Of a DNA stretch of 64,000 nt, positions 23,376 through 33,209 are shown piece after piece (the first letter of the stretch is position 1; the number at the start of each line of letters is the position of its first letter). Under the pieces are notes generated by a model that did not search any database, had not been told where the DNA came from, and saw nothing but the letters and a program-made list of their open reading frames with translations. The position numbers and the translations under genes are program-made. Location of the stretch: NCBI GenBank assembly GCA_027946365.1, contig JAPEUQ010000005.1, positions 1,860,001 through 1,924,000 of the forward strand, given 5' to 3'. Source of the DNA: Kalmusia sp. IMI 367209. Lineage: Eukaryota > Ascomycota > Dothideomycetes > Pleosporales > Didymosphaeriaceae.

Positions 23376-24290
23376 CCCATGACCATCGACGCGGTCTTGT
23401 AGTTGCATGGATACTTCTTCCGCATCTCGATTGCTATGCTTCCTGGGTACCACGCCCCCAAGGAACCTCCATGTGAACGCAGCGACTACTCCAAACATCA
23501 GAACTGCATCGAAAACGTACAACGTCCACTCATTCCTCAGAGGATACCCATCGCTGCCCATGATATACTCCACAACGCGGAAGATTGACCGCACCATGAT
23601 GAGGGCGCTGACCATGTAAAGCATGACCATAGTGCTCCTCCAGGTAGATGATCTGTCGAGTGACGCTTGTGTGGGTTGGCGTTTCAGTCGTGCATGGAAC
23701 ATGGCTGCGATGACGACGAAGAGTCCAAATATGATGATTTGGACGAACAAGCCTCCAAGAATGATGCGTTCCCCTGTCTTCATACTGTTTCCGGTGACCA
23801 TGACTCCTCCACCGGTGCCTTGAACCACGAAGGAAATGATGTCTCCGCATACAAAGATTTTGGTGAGCCATCTGACGGAAACGACGGAGTAAGATTCGGC
23901 GCGTAGGGACCGGATGAGGCGCCCAAGGACCATGTACACGGACGCGGCAAAGAGGGCCGGTGCGACGAGGATAAATATGTTCTGGATAACGTATGGCATG
24001 AGCTTGTCGGTCTTCTCTCTGGCTGCGGCTCGAGCGCAATACCCAACAAGCTCGACTGGAAGCCAAGTATCAGCGACAGCTCATTTTCGTTCAAATTAAG
24101 ATACTTGGAAAGACTTACACAGCCCTCCTAGGGCGAAAACTATACAGAAATGAGCGCGAGTCTTGATGATGCGCCAAATTATGTACCCAGTGCTCAATGC
24201 GAAAAGCACTGCGAAGAGGGCAGCAGCCGGGGTAGATGGAACATATTTCCAGAGGTAGTAAGAGCCTCTGTAGGGCTTCAACTCGGCCAT
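23367..24290 (-). CDS. RTA1-family membrane protein (first copy)
   Basis: Exons 24119-24290 and 23367-24055; 287 codons, in phase. Seven hydrophobic segments and the RTA1 signatures ELVGYCARA, LMPYVIQNIFILVAPALFAASVYM, RWLTKIFVCGDIISFVVQGTGGG and ALIMVRSIFRVVEYIMGSDG are present. The family (yeast RTA1, RSB1) sits in the plasma membrane or ER and is linked to sphingoid-base movement and resistance to 7-aminocholesterol and other lipid stresses. The C-terminus is overrun by a minisatellite. It is transcribed divergently from a Zn2Cys6 regulator across a 346-bp region that contains a CGTATA palindrome. A paralogue lies at 36299-37283. Confidence 0.93.
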
Positions 24291-24387
24291 GGGTGAGACA
24301 AAAACAATGACCAAACTGAAAACGAACGGGATGCTGCATTTGCATAATCAAGTCGACATGGGAAGCGACTTTTAAACCCAGCTACGG

Positions 24388-24497
24388 TACGCGTATAAGA
24401 AGAGCTCGTATTCGATGAGGTATACTTAGGTCCTTTGAGATTAGCGCGGAGGATGCACGGAATGATCATTGACGTACGCACGCTATACGCGTATAGC
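24388..24497. promoter_or_regulatory. CGTATA palindrome and half-site in divergent RTA1/regulator promoter
   Basis: 24482-24497 reads GCTATACGCGTATAGC, a perfect 16-nt palindrome made of two inverted CGTATA half-sites. A partial copy, TACGCGTATA, lies at 24388-24397. The same core occurs twice upstream of the second RTA1 gene. CGTATA is the core of the yeast Upc2/Ecm22 sterol response element (TCGTATA). Binding by the adjacent regulator is inference. Confidence 0.6.
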
Positions 24498-24636
24498 TTC
24501 GGGACAAAGCCACTAGCAGCCCCAAAGCGCATCTGCCGCAGATTCTGCTTCTACGAAATACACGTATCCGCTCTTCGGCTTGCATCTTACACGCTTTGCC
24601 GAAGCCTTTGGCTGCCTCTTGATTGTCTTTCTAAGG

Positions 24637-25815
24637 ATGAAGCCCGAAGCCCGCCCTGGTACGTCGAGACGTCGCCGTGCCCACCAGAAGTCCAAAAATG
24701 GTTGCAGCGTATGCAAGACACGACACATTAAGTGTGACGAACGTCGTCCGAGATGCACCAATTGCACCACGACTCATCGTGCCTGTTCATTCCCAGAGTC
24801 CATCACAGCCCGAGAAACTCCAACCGCCCCGGCTACCCTAGCAAGCCCGGCAAGCATCGTGAAGCCCACCGCGTCTAACGATTCCGACACGCGCGGGCAG
24901 GCCGGAGCTCTTTTCACCTACAGCCACCTCGCTTGCTTGCATCACGCTGAGACACATATGCACGAGTACCTAGCGCTGCGCGGGACCGCGCAGCCGATTG
25001 TTGATCGCGCTATAGGCTCCACCACCACAGCGCCGTTTCTTCTCAACCAAGTGCTTGCTCTGTCCGCGCTTCACCTTGCCGCGGAGGCACAAGATGTTGC
25101 CGAGGACGCAGGGTATCGCCAGCAAGCTACTGAGTTGCAGACACGCGCTCTCCAGCTATTCAATAGAGCTAGAGAAGAAAGCTGCGACGCGAACTCCATC
25201 CCTGCGTTCCTCTTCGCGTCCCTTCTCGGCATCCACGTTCTCCAAGAGACCCTAGCCAGCCATCGAGACGACCTCTCAGCGTTCATCGATGCTTTCGCTC
25301 ACTATGTTCGCCTGCATCAGGGGGTCCGTACCGTTATCGCCAATGGTTCATGGCCTGCGATCCTTCAATCTGATCTCAAGCCGCTGCTCTACTTTTCAGA
25401 GCTGAGTGACGATAGGGCTGGGCAGACGCCAGGAGAAGACACTCTCAAATTGAGTGAATTCTTGAGAGAATATAACGCAGGCCCTGAGTCCACTCATGCC
25501 TGCCAAACCGCGCTTGAACGAATTCAGTGGATGCTAGATCTGTCCAAGCAAGATGCGTCTCGAGACGACGTGGGGATACACGCAACCATGGCGTGGCCAG
25601 TCTTGGTGCCGCCGGCTTACATCGAAGTCTTGCACCAGCACCGACCAGAGGCTCTTGCCGTCCTAGCATTCTACGCAGCGGCTCTGCATCGATATCGCCA
25701 TTTCTGGGTGTTTGGAGGATCGGGATTGCCATTACTATCTGCCATCCTGCGTAGCATTGGTTCATTCTGGCAAGACAATCTAGGCATGTCGGTTGAAACG
25801 ATGTTGGTTGCTTAG
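24637..25815 (+). CDS. Zn2Cys6 regulator, Upc2-like layout, 392 aa
   Basis: Single exon, ATG 24637 to TAG 25815. After a basic start SRRRRAHQKSK, the six-cysteine cluster is NGCSVCKTRHIKCDERRPRCTNC...ACSF at about residues 23-50, the class seen in Upc2/sterol regulators. The remainder matches the C-terminal regulatory domain of that class: HLACLHHAETHMHEYLAL, LLNQVLALSALHLAA, FLFASLLGIHVLQETL, and the block AWPVLVPPAYIEVLHQHRPEALAVLAFYAAALHRYR near the end. Yeast Upc2 senses ergosterol with its C-terminal domain; ligand sensing here is inferred only. Its promoter is shared with the RTA1 gene at 23367-24290 and holds the palindrome at 24482, so autoregulation is plausible. A finger-less paralogue sits at 27216-28212. 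Confidence 0.92.
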   Translation: MKPEARPGTSRRRRAHQKSKNGCSVCKTRHIKCDERRPRCTNCTTTHRACSFPESITARETPTAPATLASPASIVKPTASNDSDTRGQAGALFTYSHLACLHHAETHMHEYLALRGTAQPIVDRAIGSTTTAPFLLNQVLALSALHLAAEAQDVAEDAGYRQQATELQTRALQLFNRAREESCDANSIPAFLFASLLGIHVLQETLASHRDDLSAFIDAFAHYVRLHQGVRTVIANGSWPAILQSDLKPLLYFSELSDDRAGQTPGEDTLKLSEFLREYNAGPESTHACQTALERIQWMLDLSKQDASRDDVGIHATMAWPVLVPPAYIEVLHQHRPEALAVLAFYAAALHRYRHFWVFGGSGLPLLSAILRSIGSFWQDNLGMSVETMLVA

Positions 25816-26273
25816 ATCTTTTGTCGTAACTAGTACTCCCAGGCATGAGTTTGTGGGCTCTCTCCTCACTTTCAATATTTGCGACACGATGCCTCCAAAT
25901 TCTGGAAATTTCACATGCCTAAACAAATCCTATCGCAAGGTCGTACATTCGTACTCAGACTCATTCGACAGAGTGGCACTGTGAAGCATCGCCACGCACG
26001 GGCATCTGCCGCTTTACCAATGCTAGATCAGAGTCAGGCTTATACGACGATACGACAGAATCGCCGCAGGTAACTCTGGCCAGGCAAAACTTCAAGACAT
26101 CAGGCACCAAGAAAGGATTTAATGAATATGAACAGTTCCAACCCCTTCAACACAACACATTTTACCATAAACCGATCCTTAAACGCAGAAGCGAGTGCCG
26201 CTTGAGCGAAGCACAACAAATGACATCAAACAGCCGCTGACGAAGGCTCTGCACACGGTAATCAGGGGAGAGC
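25816..26273. other. Intergenic region
   Basis: 3' flank of the regulator and 5' flank of the unknown two-exon gene. Small frames (25793-26073) show nothing recognisable. Confidence 0.4.
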
Positions 26274-27005
26274 ATGCGGTATCGCTTTGTCAAGCCAACC
26301 AAGTATGGCGACACCAACCGCCTACGGACTGCGCTCGTTGCCCAACTACAGCTCGTCGGAGAGTGCGGCAGCCTGTACGAGACGATAGATTTTCTGTTTG
26401 TTGGGTTCCTCACAGCAAGGTTTGCAACAAAGCTTCAGCGCTTTTCCGAACGGTTGGGATGCCCTCTAGACTTCGTCGTCAAAACAGGTTTCGTGACTGG
26501 GATGGCGTCGCGCTCATGTACGGCAACAGAATCTCCGTCGATTGTGGCAGCCATTATCCAGGACAAGCATGCAAAGGGCGCACCGAGTCAGAGCAGATTG
26601 TCAGTCTGGCCTCAAGGGATTGTCATCACGGTATCACCCATTGGATCGAGTGGCTACGAAATCTCCAAGACGGCGCAGAAGATCGCTCGGTGGGAATCTC
26701 GAAGCACTGCGGTGAGTGCGTGCTAGACAGCTACAACAAATCGATCTGACGATTGACAGACTGGAATTGTCTTCGAGCTTAAGCTACCTAAACCGACTAG
26801 CGTCGTTGCTCTATTGGACAGAGTTGGGCTTCGTTTGGTGGATGATGAGCGGAGCAGCGACATAAGGCTCTGTTGGCAGGACGGGCGTTATGAAAACAAG
26901 GGTGACGCAGGCCAGCAGCAATATGGAGATAGCTGGAGGTACATGGTCCTCGTCACAGGAATTTGGGTTGCCTACAAAGAAGGCTGGCTTTCTGGTAAAT
27001 CGTGA
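26274..27005 (+). CDS. Hypothetical two-exon protein, 227 aa
   Basis: Exon 1 26274-26711 and exon 2 26760-27005 join in phase across a 48-bp intron with GTGAGT donor and TTGACAG acceptor (228 codons). Exon 1 starts MRYRFVKPTKYGDTNRLRTA and ends SGYEISKTAQKIARWESRSTA; exon 2 continues TGIVFELKLPKPTSVVALLD, SSDIRLCWQDGRYENKGDAG, DSWRYMVLVTGIWVAYKEGW. I do not recognise a family. No signal peptide or membrane segment is evident. The in-phase splice and protein-like composition support it; an overlapping frame (26195-26749) is the competing shadow. It sits between the Upc2-like regulator and its finger-less paralogue. Confidence 0.5.
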
Positions 27006-27215
27006 TCGAATGCTATTATTGTTGAGAGATAAGTCATGAAGCCTACCATTGTCCCGCGTCCTGTTTCATCCTCCCTTTTTCTTCCTATTCTGTTCGTTCC
27101 TTTCCGGCAAGTGGCTTCCAAAGACTGCCAAATCTGCGTCAGGAAAGCCGAATGATGGACTTAGGAACTAGACCGCAAAAAAATCTTCTGGAAACTCTCC
27201 GTTAGATGGCCATGG

Positions 27216-28212
27216 CTAGAGCATGGCATTAAGCGTGACAATCTCTCGTGGCCATCGCAGCCACGGACTCCAAGCGGCGCCCAGTCGAGCACTCACGCAC
27301 CTTACCAAGCTTTGGCCAACGTTGCCGACGAACCAGACGTTGCTATGTCGGTGGAGCAGTCTACCGTAGAAAGACAAAATAACCAGTGCCTCAGGCGTCC
27401 GAGCCCTGAGCAAATCGATGAAGTCTGACGATAGCAATGACGGCCAAGCGAAGACAGCGCATGTTTCGTCCATACCTTGCGAAGCTGCGGGCTCGAGATG
27501 AAAGCACCACTGTAGGGAGGTAACGGCCTCACAACATGCCCGCATCGACTCCTTGCTCAGACGCGCAGTGTCCATCATAGCAAGAAGCGGGCTACATTCG
27601 TCAAATTGGCGGTCGTAAGCGGCTGGTTGGTTCTGGGCTTCTTGGAGGACTGGCCACAGCGGAGACTGGCGTAGTTTGGTCCCTGATTCATGCACTATCA
27701 GACGAGCGCCTCGCTGTATGTCCATGAACGATAATATTCGCTCAAAAAATGCATCACAATCCACAGGCTCCTTTCCATTGCTACTTGATGCGTCGAAAAG
27801 TCTGTGCGCTGCAAGGAGGCCTGAGAAAAGAAGCAGAGCAGGTGCAGCTGCGTCGTCCAGCTTGATGGCAACGGACGAATAGCTCGCTAGAGACGCAACT
27901 CGTAGAGCGTGCGCCTGGGTTGAGAAAATTGTCTGTCTTGAAGGCGCCGAGATGCGATGCTGACACTGCTAGCAATTGCAACCGAAGGTATGGTGCGCGG
28001 TCGGCGAGATCCAAAATGGTTTCGGGAGACACGCTCCGGGAGAAGCTGAAATTAGGAAAGGTCTGACTGAAATAGTGCTCTAGTAAGGCGGTCTCGTCGA
28101 GATCGCTTTGCAATCCAGTGGGATAGGAGGTTCCCGCTGGAACGCTGGGCTGCTGTCTCGGATAACCTCCGCACAGAAGATTGAAGAGTTGATTGGCATT
28201 TGGAAGAGACAT
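27216..28212 (-). CDS. Upc2-like regulator paralogue without a zinc cluster (one frame break)
   Basis: From ATG 28212, MSLPNANQLFNLLCGGYP leads into the regulatory domain of the Upc2-like class: DETALLEHYFSQTF, LADRAPYLRLQLLAVSASHLGAFKTDNF. At the T4 run (A4 on the plus strand, 27925-27928) the frame shifts; the other frame continues TQAHALRVASLASYSSVA to the end VTLNAML at 27216. Removing one T gives exactly 332 codons. The C-terminal part is paralogous to the neighbour at 24637-25815: AWPSLLSSDFIDLLRARTPEALVILSFYGRLLHRHSNVW aligns with that protein's AWPVL...LHRYRHFW. No Cys cluster lies upstream on this strand, and a TATA box (28281-28288) close to the ATG argues that none was lost by mis-annotation. 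Function unknown; a modulator that dimerises without binding DNA is possible. It may also be a fresh pseudogene. Confidence 0.7.
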
Positions 28213-28280
28213 AATAAGAAGTATTTATTTCACGACGAGGTGGCTAATGTTTCCACAGATGGAGACAAGAGACGCTTCGA

Positions 28281-28288
28281 TTTATATA
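28281..28288 (-). promoter_or_regulatory. TATA box of finger-less regulator
   Basis: TATATAAA on the minus strand about 70 bp upstream of the ATG at 28212, well placed for a core promoter. Two CGTATT direct repeats lie further upstream near 28515-28525. Confidence 0.4.
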
Positions 28289-28299
28289 ATGTGTGTGAA

Positions 28300-29500
28300 A
28301 GAAATCCTGGGTGTTCACGAGAGTACCACGGGAGCTGAATTGAGAGGTGCCCGACGTATTCGACGTACGTTCGTGGTTACGTACCGCCTACACAACAACA
28401 GTCGCTTTAATCGTCGCCACGCTCGCAAAAATCAGAGTACAGCACGAAGCTTCAGCGAATGCTCGCCAAAGTCCGAAGGCAATACGTGTATCGTGAGCAC
28501 CACGCTTATAAACTCGTATTACGTATTGGGTGCACGCGATTCCCACATATGCTAATGAATTCTAGGCTGCAAGGCCCTACCGTTGCGGCAAGGACCGTAA
28601 CGATCGCCATCGCCACTGCGTTCTTAGGTACGATTGCCAATAAACCCCCCCGATATTGCTTTAGCGTGCCTTTGGTAATGATATTGAGTTTCCTGCTTTC
28701 TAGCTTCCCAGTGCACAGCTTGAGGTGTTCTCATTAGATACAATGCGCTAATCCATGAGAGACTTCGCTCTTGACCCGCCATGCGATATTGCGTACAGCA
28801 CGCGGCATGGAGCACCATTGTAGCATGAAGACTTCTCTATGCTCTCGCCCCAGTGGTTTTTTTTCATGACACTAGAAGGCATCAGCTACTGGCGGGTTAG
28901 TAAACCGAGTCTTTGTGAGGTGAATGCAACTGCCAATGGAGGGCGTCGAGCTGATGTTCGATTATTCCCGGGAGCGGAAAGACCATTTTCTAGCTACCTT
29001 GACTTCCACTAATCCGATCTACTTGATTCGTAAATAGGTTATATTGCCATGTTTTTGCTGTTGTGTTCGCAGCAATCTGCCGGGCCTCTCCAGGGGTCCC
29101 AGCGGGGCAAGTGATACAACCCTGAAGAGCTGTCAGCCAAACGAAGGCAAGAAGGCTACCGCCGCCCAGGTCCCAGACCATCGAAGGTATCTGCGCAGGG
29201 ATGCCTGCTCATAGTACAATATTCAAGGCTGCTTGGGTGGCGTAGCACGTCGCAGGCTCAGTTGACATTCCGACGATTAGATCAGTCTCCCACCTGATGA
29301 CATTACCGTAGGCTCCAAGAAATGTCAAGACAAAAGATGTGTGAAGATAAAAACTGCAAGAGATCAAATGCGAATTTTCCAATTTTTTTTTCTTTCTTTG
29401 TTCTTGAAGTAGAACTGATACATGGGCCAGAAGCGCGATACGAGTTAGACCCAGTTCCACGTATACGTTGCGCGCACGGACAAAATAGGCAACAACGTAA
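28300..29500. other. Gene-poor spacer, possible coding debris
   Basis: Leftward frames at 29209-29460 and 28990-29181 contain protein-like, partly hydrophobic text (SMVWDLGGGSLLAFVWLTAL) separated by stops. This may be a relic of a gene I cannot identify. No intact gene seen. Confidence 0.3.
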
Positions 29501-29651
29501 CGACTGACGGGGGATTCTCATTGGGTTACTCCATCAGGCGCATGGCATTCCGCGTATCTCGCCGAGGAGGTACCGACTGACGGGGGATTCTCATTGGGTT
29601 ACTCCATCAGGCGCATGGCATTCCGCGTATCTCGCCGAGGAGGTACCGACT
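29501..29651. repeat. Perfect 73-bp tandem duplication
   Basis: 29501-29573 and 29574-29646 are identical, both beginning CGACTGACGGGGGATTCTCA and ending GCCGAGGAGGTAC; the first five bases recur at 29647-29651. The lack of any mismatch points to a very recent duplication. It lies about 200 bp upstream of the glycosyltransferase start. Confidence 0.95.
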
Positions 29652-29848
29652 TCCGCACCGAATACGTCGTATAGTAGAGACGCTAAAACTACTATGGCTC
29701 CAACAGTCAGGTCCAGGGTCGCGACTTGCGCGTTCAGCATGGTTTTAAACATTTTCTTCGCCGCTTGGTGCAGCCAGAGTGACCTAACTCAGTTCCAGCT
29801 TCTCCGCTTGTATACTCCATGGGACATCCAGAGTGCCAGGACGCGAGC

Positions 29849-32497
29849 ATGCCGCCGTCCCCATACCTGAGTGATAGCGCTGAGCGTGACGCCCCCCCGC
29901 AGTACATGCTGGAGGATCCGCTCTCTTCGATGCCTAGCCTAGGCGATACCGGTGTCACCAGTAGGTTCTGAGCTGCAGAGAATTGCAGTTGTCTGTTGCT
30001 GAAACCCTCGCAGACGACGGACGTATAGACATTGATCTCGATTCGCACCTCACGAAGGCAATTGTCAAATGGGCAACCAAAGGAAATTCCGAAATACCAG
30101 ACCGCCGGCCCAGTCGCCGACTGACCGTCTATCGATCTTGGGCTGTTCGGCTCAATGTAGTCATCCAAGTTGTTGGCAGTCGCGGCGATGTGCAACCCTT
30201 CATTGCGCTTGGCAAAGAGCTGCAGAGGTACGGACACCGCGTGCGATTGGCAACCCATAACGTTTTCGACACTTTCGTTCGCGAGTCGGGCCTCGAATTC
30301 TATCCCATCGGGGGCGATCCGAAGGAGCTCATGGCGTATATGGTGAAGAATCCCGGGCTCATCCCGAGCATGAAGAGTCTGCGCGAGGGTGATATCCAGC
30401 GAAAACGAACCATGATTATGGAGCTACTCCAGGGATGCTGGAGGGCTTGCATCGAGCAAGATGTACACACCGAGCAGCCCTTCGTGGCCGATGCCATCAT
30501 TGCCAACCCGCCGAGCTTCGCTCACGTCCACTGTGCGCAAGCACTGGGCGTTCCGCTGCATCTCATGTTCACCATGCCGTGGAGCAGCACCAGAGCCTTC
30601 CCACACCCGTTGGCGAACTTCAAAGCTGGCGAGATATCCCCAGCAATAATTAATTTTGCGAGCTATGGCATCGTCGAGTGGTTGACCTGGCAAGGGTGAG
30701 TGTTCGACTACCGCGTTTGTTTGACGTGCTGCCTGACTTCCGTTGTGAACAGACTAGGTGACATTATCAACAAGTGGAGACAGACTCTAGATCTGGAGCC
30801 GATACCTGCTACAGTCGGACCCGTACTTGCGGAGCTTCTCAAAGTGCCTTTTACCTACTGCTGGTCTCCTGCGTTGGTTCCAAAACCCCCGGATTGGGGC
30901 GAACACATTGGTCCGTGATTGCACTCAGCCTTGTTTATCGTTCTTCTGACCCCTCGGCAGACGTTTGCGGCTTCTTCTTCCGCGATCCACCGTCCTATGA
31001 TCCGCCCGCAATTATCGATAAATTCCTTAGAGCTGGCGAACGACCCGTCTATATTGGCTTCGGCAGCATCGTAATTGACGATCCCGCGAGAATGACTTCG
31101 ACCATCCTGGAAGCTGTACGATCGTGCGGCGCTCGCGCGATTATCTCTCGAGGATGGAGCAACCTTGGCGAGGGGCTTTCCTCTCATAGTGATGCCGTCT
31201 TGTTCATTGACGATTGCCCGCACGAGTGGCTGTTCCAGCACGTTGCAGCCGTTGTCCATCATGGGGGAGCTGGTACAGCAGCGTGTGGCCTCCGCAATGC
31301 ATGCCCCACGGTGGTCGTTCCTTTCTTTGGCGAGTACGGCTTTTCTTGAAACATCTTCTGACCAGTGTCATTGACTCCAATTTTTAGCCAGCCTTTTTGG
31401 GGCGATATGGTCGCAGCTGCAGGAGCAGGGCCGCCTCCCATCCCGCACACTAGTCTCGACAGTAAAAATCTTGCCCAAGCTATATCATTCTGCTTGACGC
31501 CCGAAGCCATGACCTCGGCACACGATATTTCGTTACGGATGTCTTCTGAGAACGGTGTGCAAGCCGCTGTTCAGTCTTTCCACGCGAACCTGCCACTAGA
31601 GACGATCCAGTGTGACGTCCTGCCGCACCTGCCCGCAGCTTGGGAGTATAAGAAAACACGAATAAAGCTCTCGAAGCTCGCTGCTCAAGTGCTAATGGAA
31701 AATTCCGTCTTCGACCAATCCGAGATCAGATTGTACGCACACGCATCGTATCTTGTTAACGAAAGACCTTCTAAAACCTACACAGATATGAAACCCAGCC
31801 AACATTCATCAACAACCCTCGTTGGGACCCTGTGACGAGCACATCATCTGCCTACATCTCCTGGGTCCACGATATCGTATCCTCCTCTACTGGCATCATA
31901 CGTTCGCCGATATCCGAGCTCCGACGCTCAAACGCAGAGGGTGCGTCTAGCGGACAGACAGCGGGCCGCATGGCCGCTGCATCGGCTAAGAAGTTTGGCT
32001 ATTTCAACATGGCCATCTTCAAGGGTCTAGGGGTTGATATTCCCTATGCGTGCGCAGAGGGTCTACGCGCAGTTCCCAAGCTCTATGGCGAAGAGGTCAA
32101 GGACCACGGGGACGTCAAAGACTGGAGTAGCGGCTTCGAAGTGGCTGGCAAGAATTTTGCGCACGGCATGATGGATGGCGTGACGGGTCTGTGGACTAGA
32201 CCCATTGAGGAAGGCAAGTCGGATGGCGCATTAGGCGTCGCCAGAGGTGTTGGGAAGGGCGTGCTGGGCTTCGGGAGCAAGGTTGCATCAGCAGGCCTGG
32301 GGCTGGTGGCCTACCCGGGCCAGGGCATCTGCAAGAGCATTCGTCATGTGGCGAAGTCGCATACTCGGAGGAATATCAAGACGCACAAATTAAAAGAGGG
32401 CGAGCATCTGGTTAGGTGTCTAGATGAGGCAGATGTTTTGGCTGTGCTGAATAGGTTTCAGCTGCTGCGAGACGAGAGGTCTCGACGACAGACATAA
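29849..32497 (+). CDS. UDP-glycosyltransferase (GT1/GT28, sterol-glucosyltransferase-like) with two frame breaks
   Basis: The protein opens [20 protein letters not shown], then [20 protein letters not shown], and the GT28 N-terminal fold [53 protein letters not shown]. Introns at 30698-30752, 30912-30960 and 31333-31387 (approximate) join in phase. The donor-binding half has [34 protein letters not shown] and [11 protein letters not shown]-terminal extension of about 220 aa ([46 protein letters not shown]) is usual for this fungal subfamily. Related enzymes glucosylate sterols (Atg26 type). Frame breaks: about 29963-29966 (one base short before VLSCRELQ) and 31791-31796 (AAACCC, one base short before [14 protein letters not shown]). 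Either two consensus errors or a young pseudogene. Confidence 0.85.
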
Positions 32498-32799
32498 CGT
32501 GGAGATTGCTGTAGGTTTCTTCAGAGGAATCGATCCAAAAAGAAATCGTTCGTTCCATTGTTATGGTCGTCCAGCTAGTGCATGAGTATGAGGATTGATA
32601 GTTGGTGGTAATCATATTGTGTAAAAGATTTTACGTGTGGCTTATATCATGCGGTCTGCATAGCTGCTACTCTACTTGTCACACATTGGATCAGCCATTG
32701 TAGCTGACAGAGATGTGCTATGATTTATCCACATGACATCCCATTTTCATTCAGCACTCAGCTATTGGTGGGTGAAGCATCTTTCATGCAGTAGGTGTG

Positions 32800-33080
32800 A
32801 TACACCGTCTTGAAAACTGTGACGGTATCTCAAATCTACGACCATCACAGTGTTTCAAAGTGATTCATAGTGAAACACTATCACGGGGATTAGGTTTATG
32901 ATAGTTCTTATAGTGATTTACAGCAAGACACTATTACATGAACTTATATAATTTATAGTAAATTACTCTAAAAGGAGCTTATACTTAACTAGGTAGTAGG
33001 GGGATCCTATATATTATATGGTCACCTTAGCACCTAGTATATAGAGAGCTCTTCTAAGATAGTTTCATAGTGAACCAAAT
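32800..33080. repeat. AT-rich degenerate repeats with hairpin
   Basis: Variants of CATAGTGAAACACTATCAC recur (near 32865, 32910, 32950, 33065). AGTGTTTCA at 32849-32857 pairs with TGAAACACT at 32871-32879 across a 13-nt loop. The region looks like the remains of an AT-converted repeat. The rest of 32498-33209 holds the two convergent 3' flanks and no gene that I can see. Confidence 0.5.
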
Positions 33081-33209
33081 TCTCAACTCCTCTTTTCGGT
33101 TCCGTCACAAACTAAAACTGGAGCTACGACTGGAGCTACGGACAAACACACTAGTACCTACACTTGCTATTCATAGAGCTCGTACGATAGGGAATTGCGT
33201 GAGATATTC

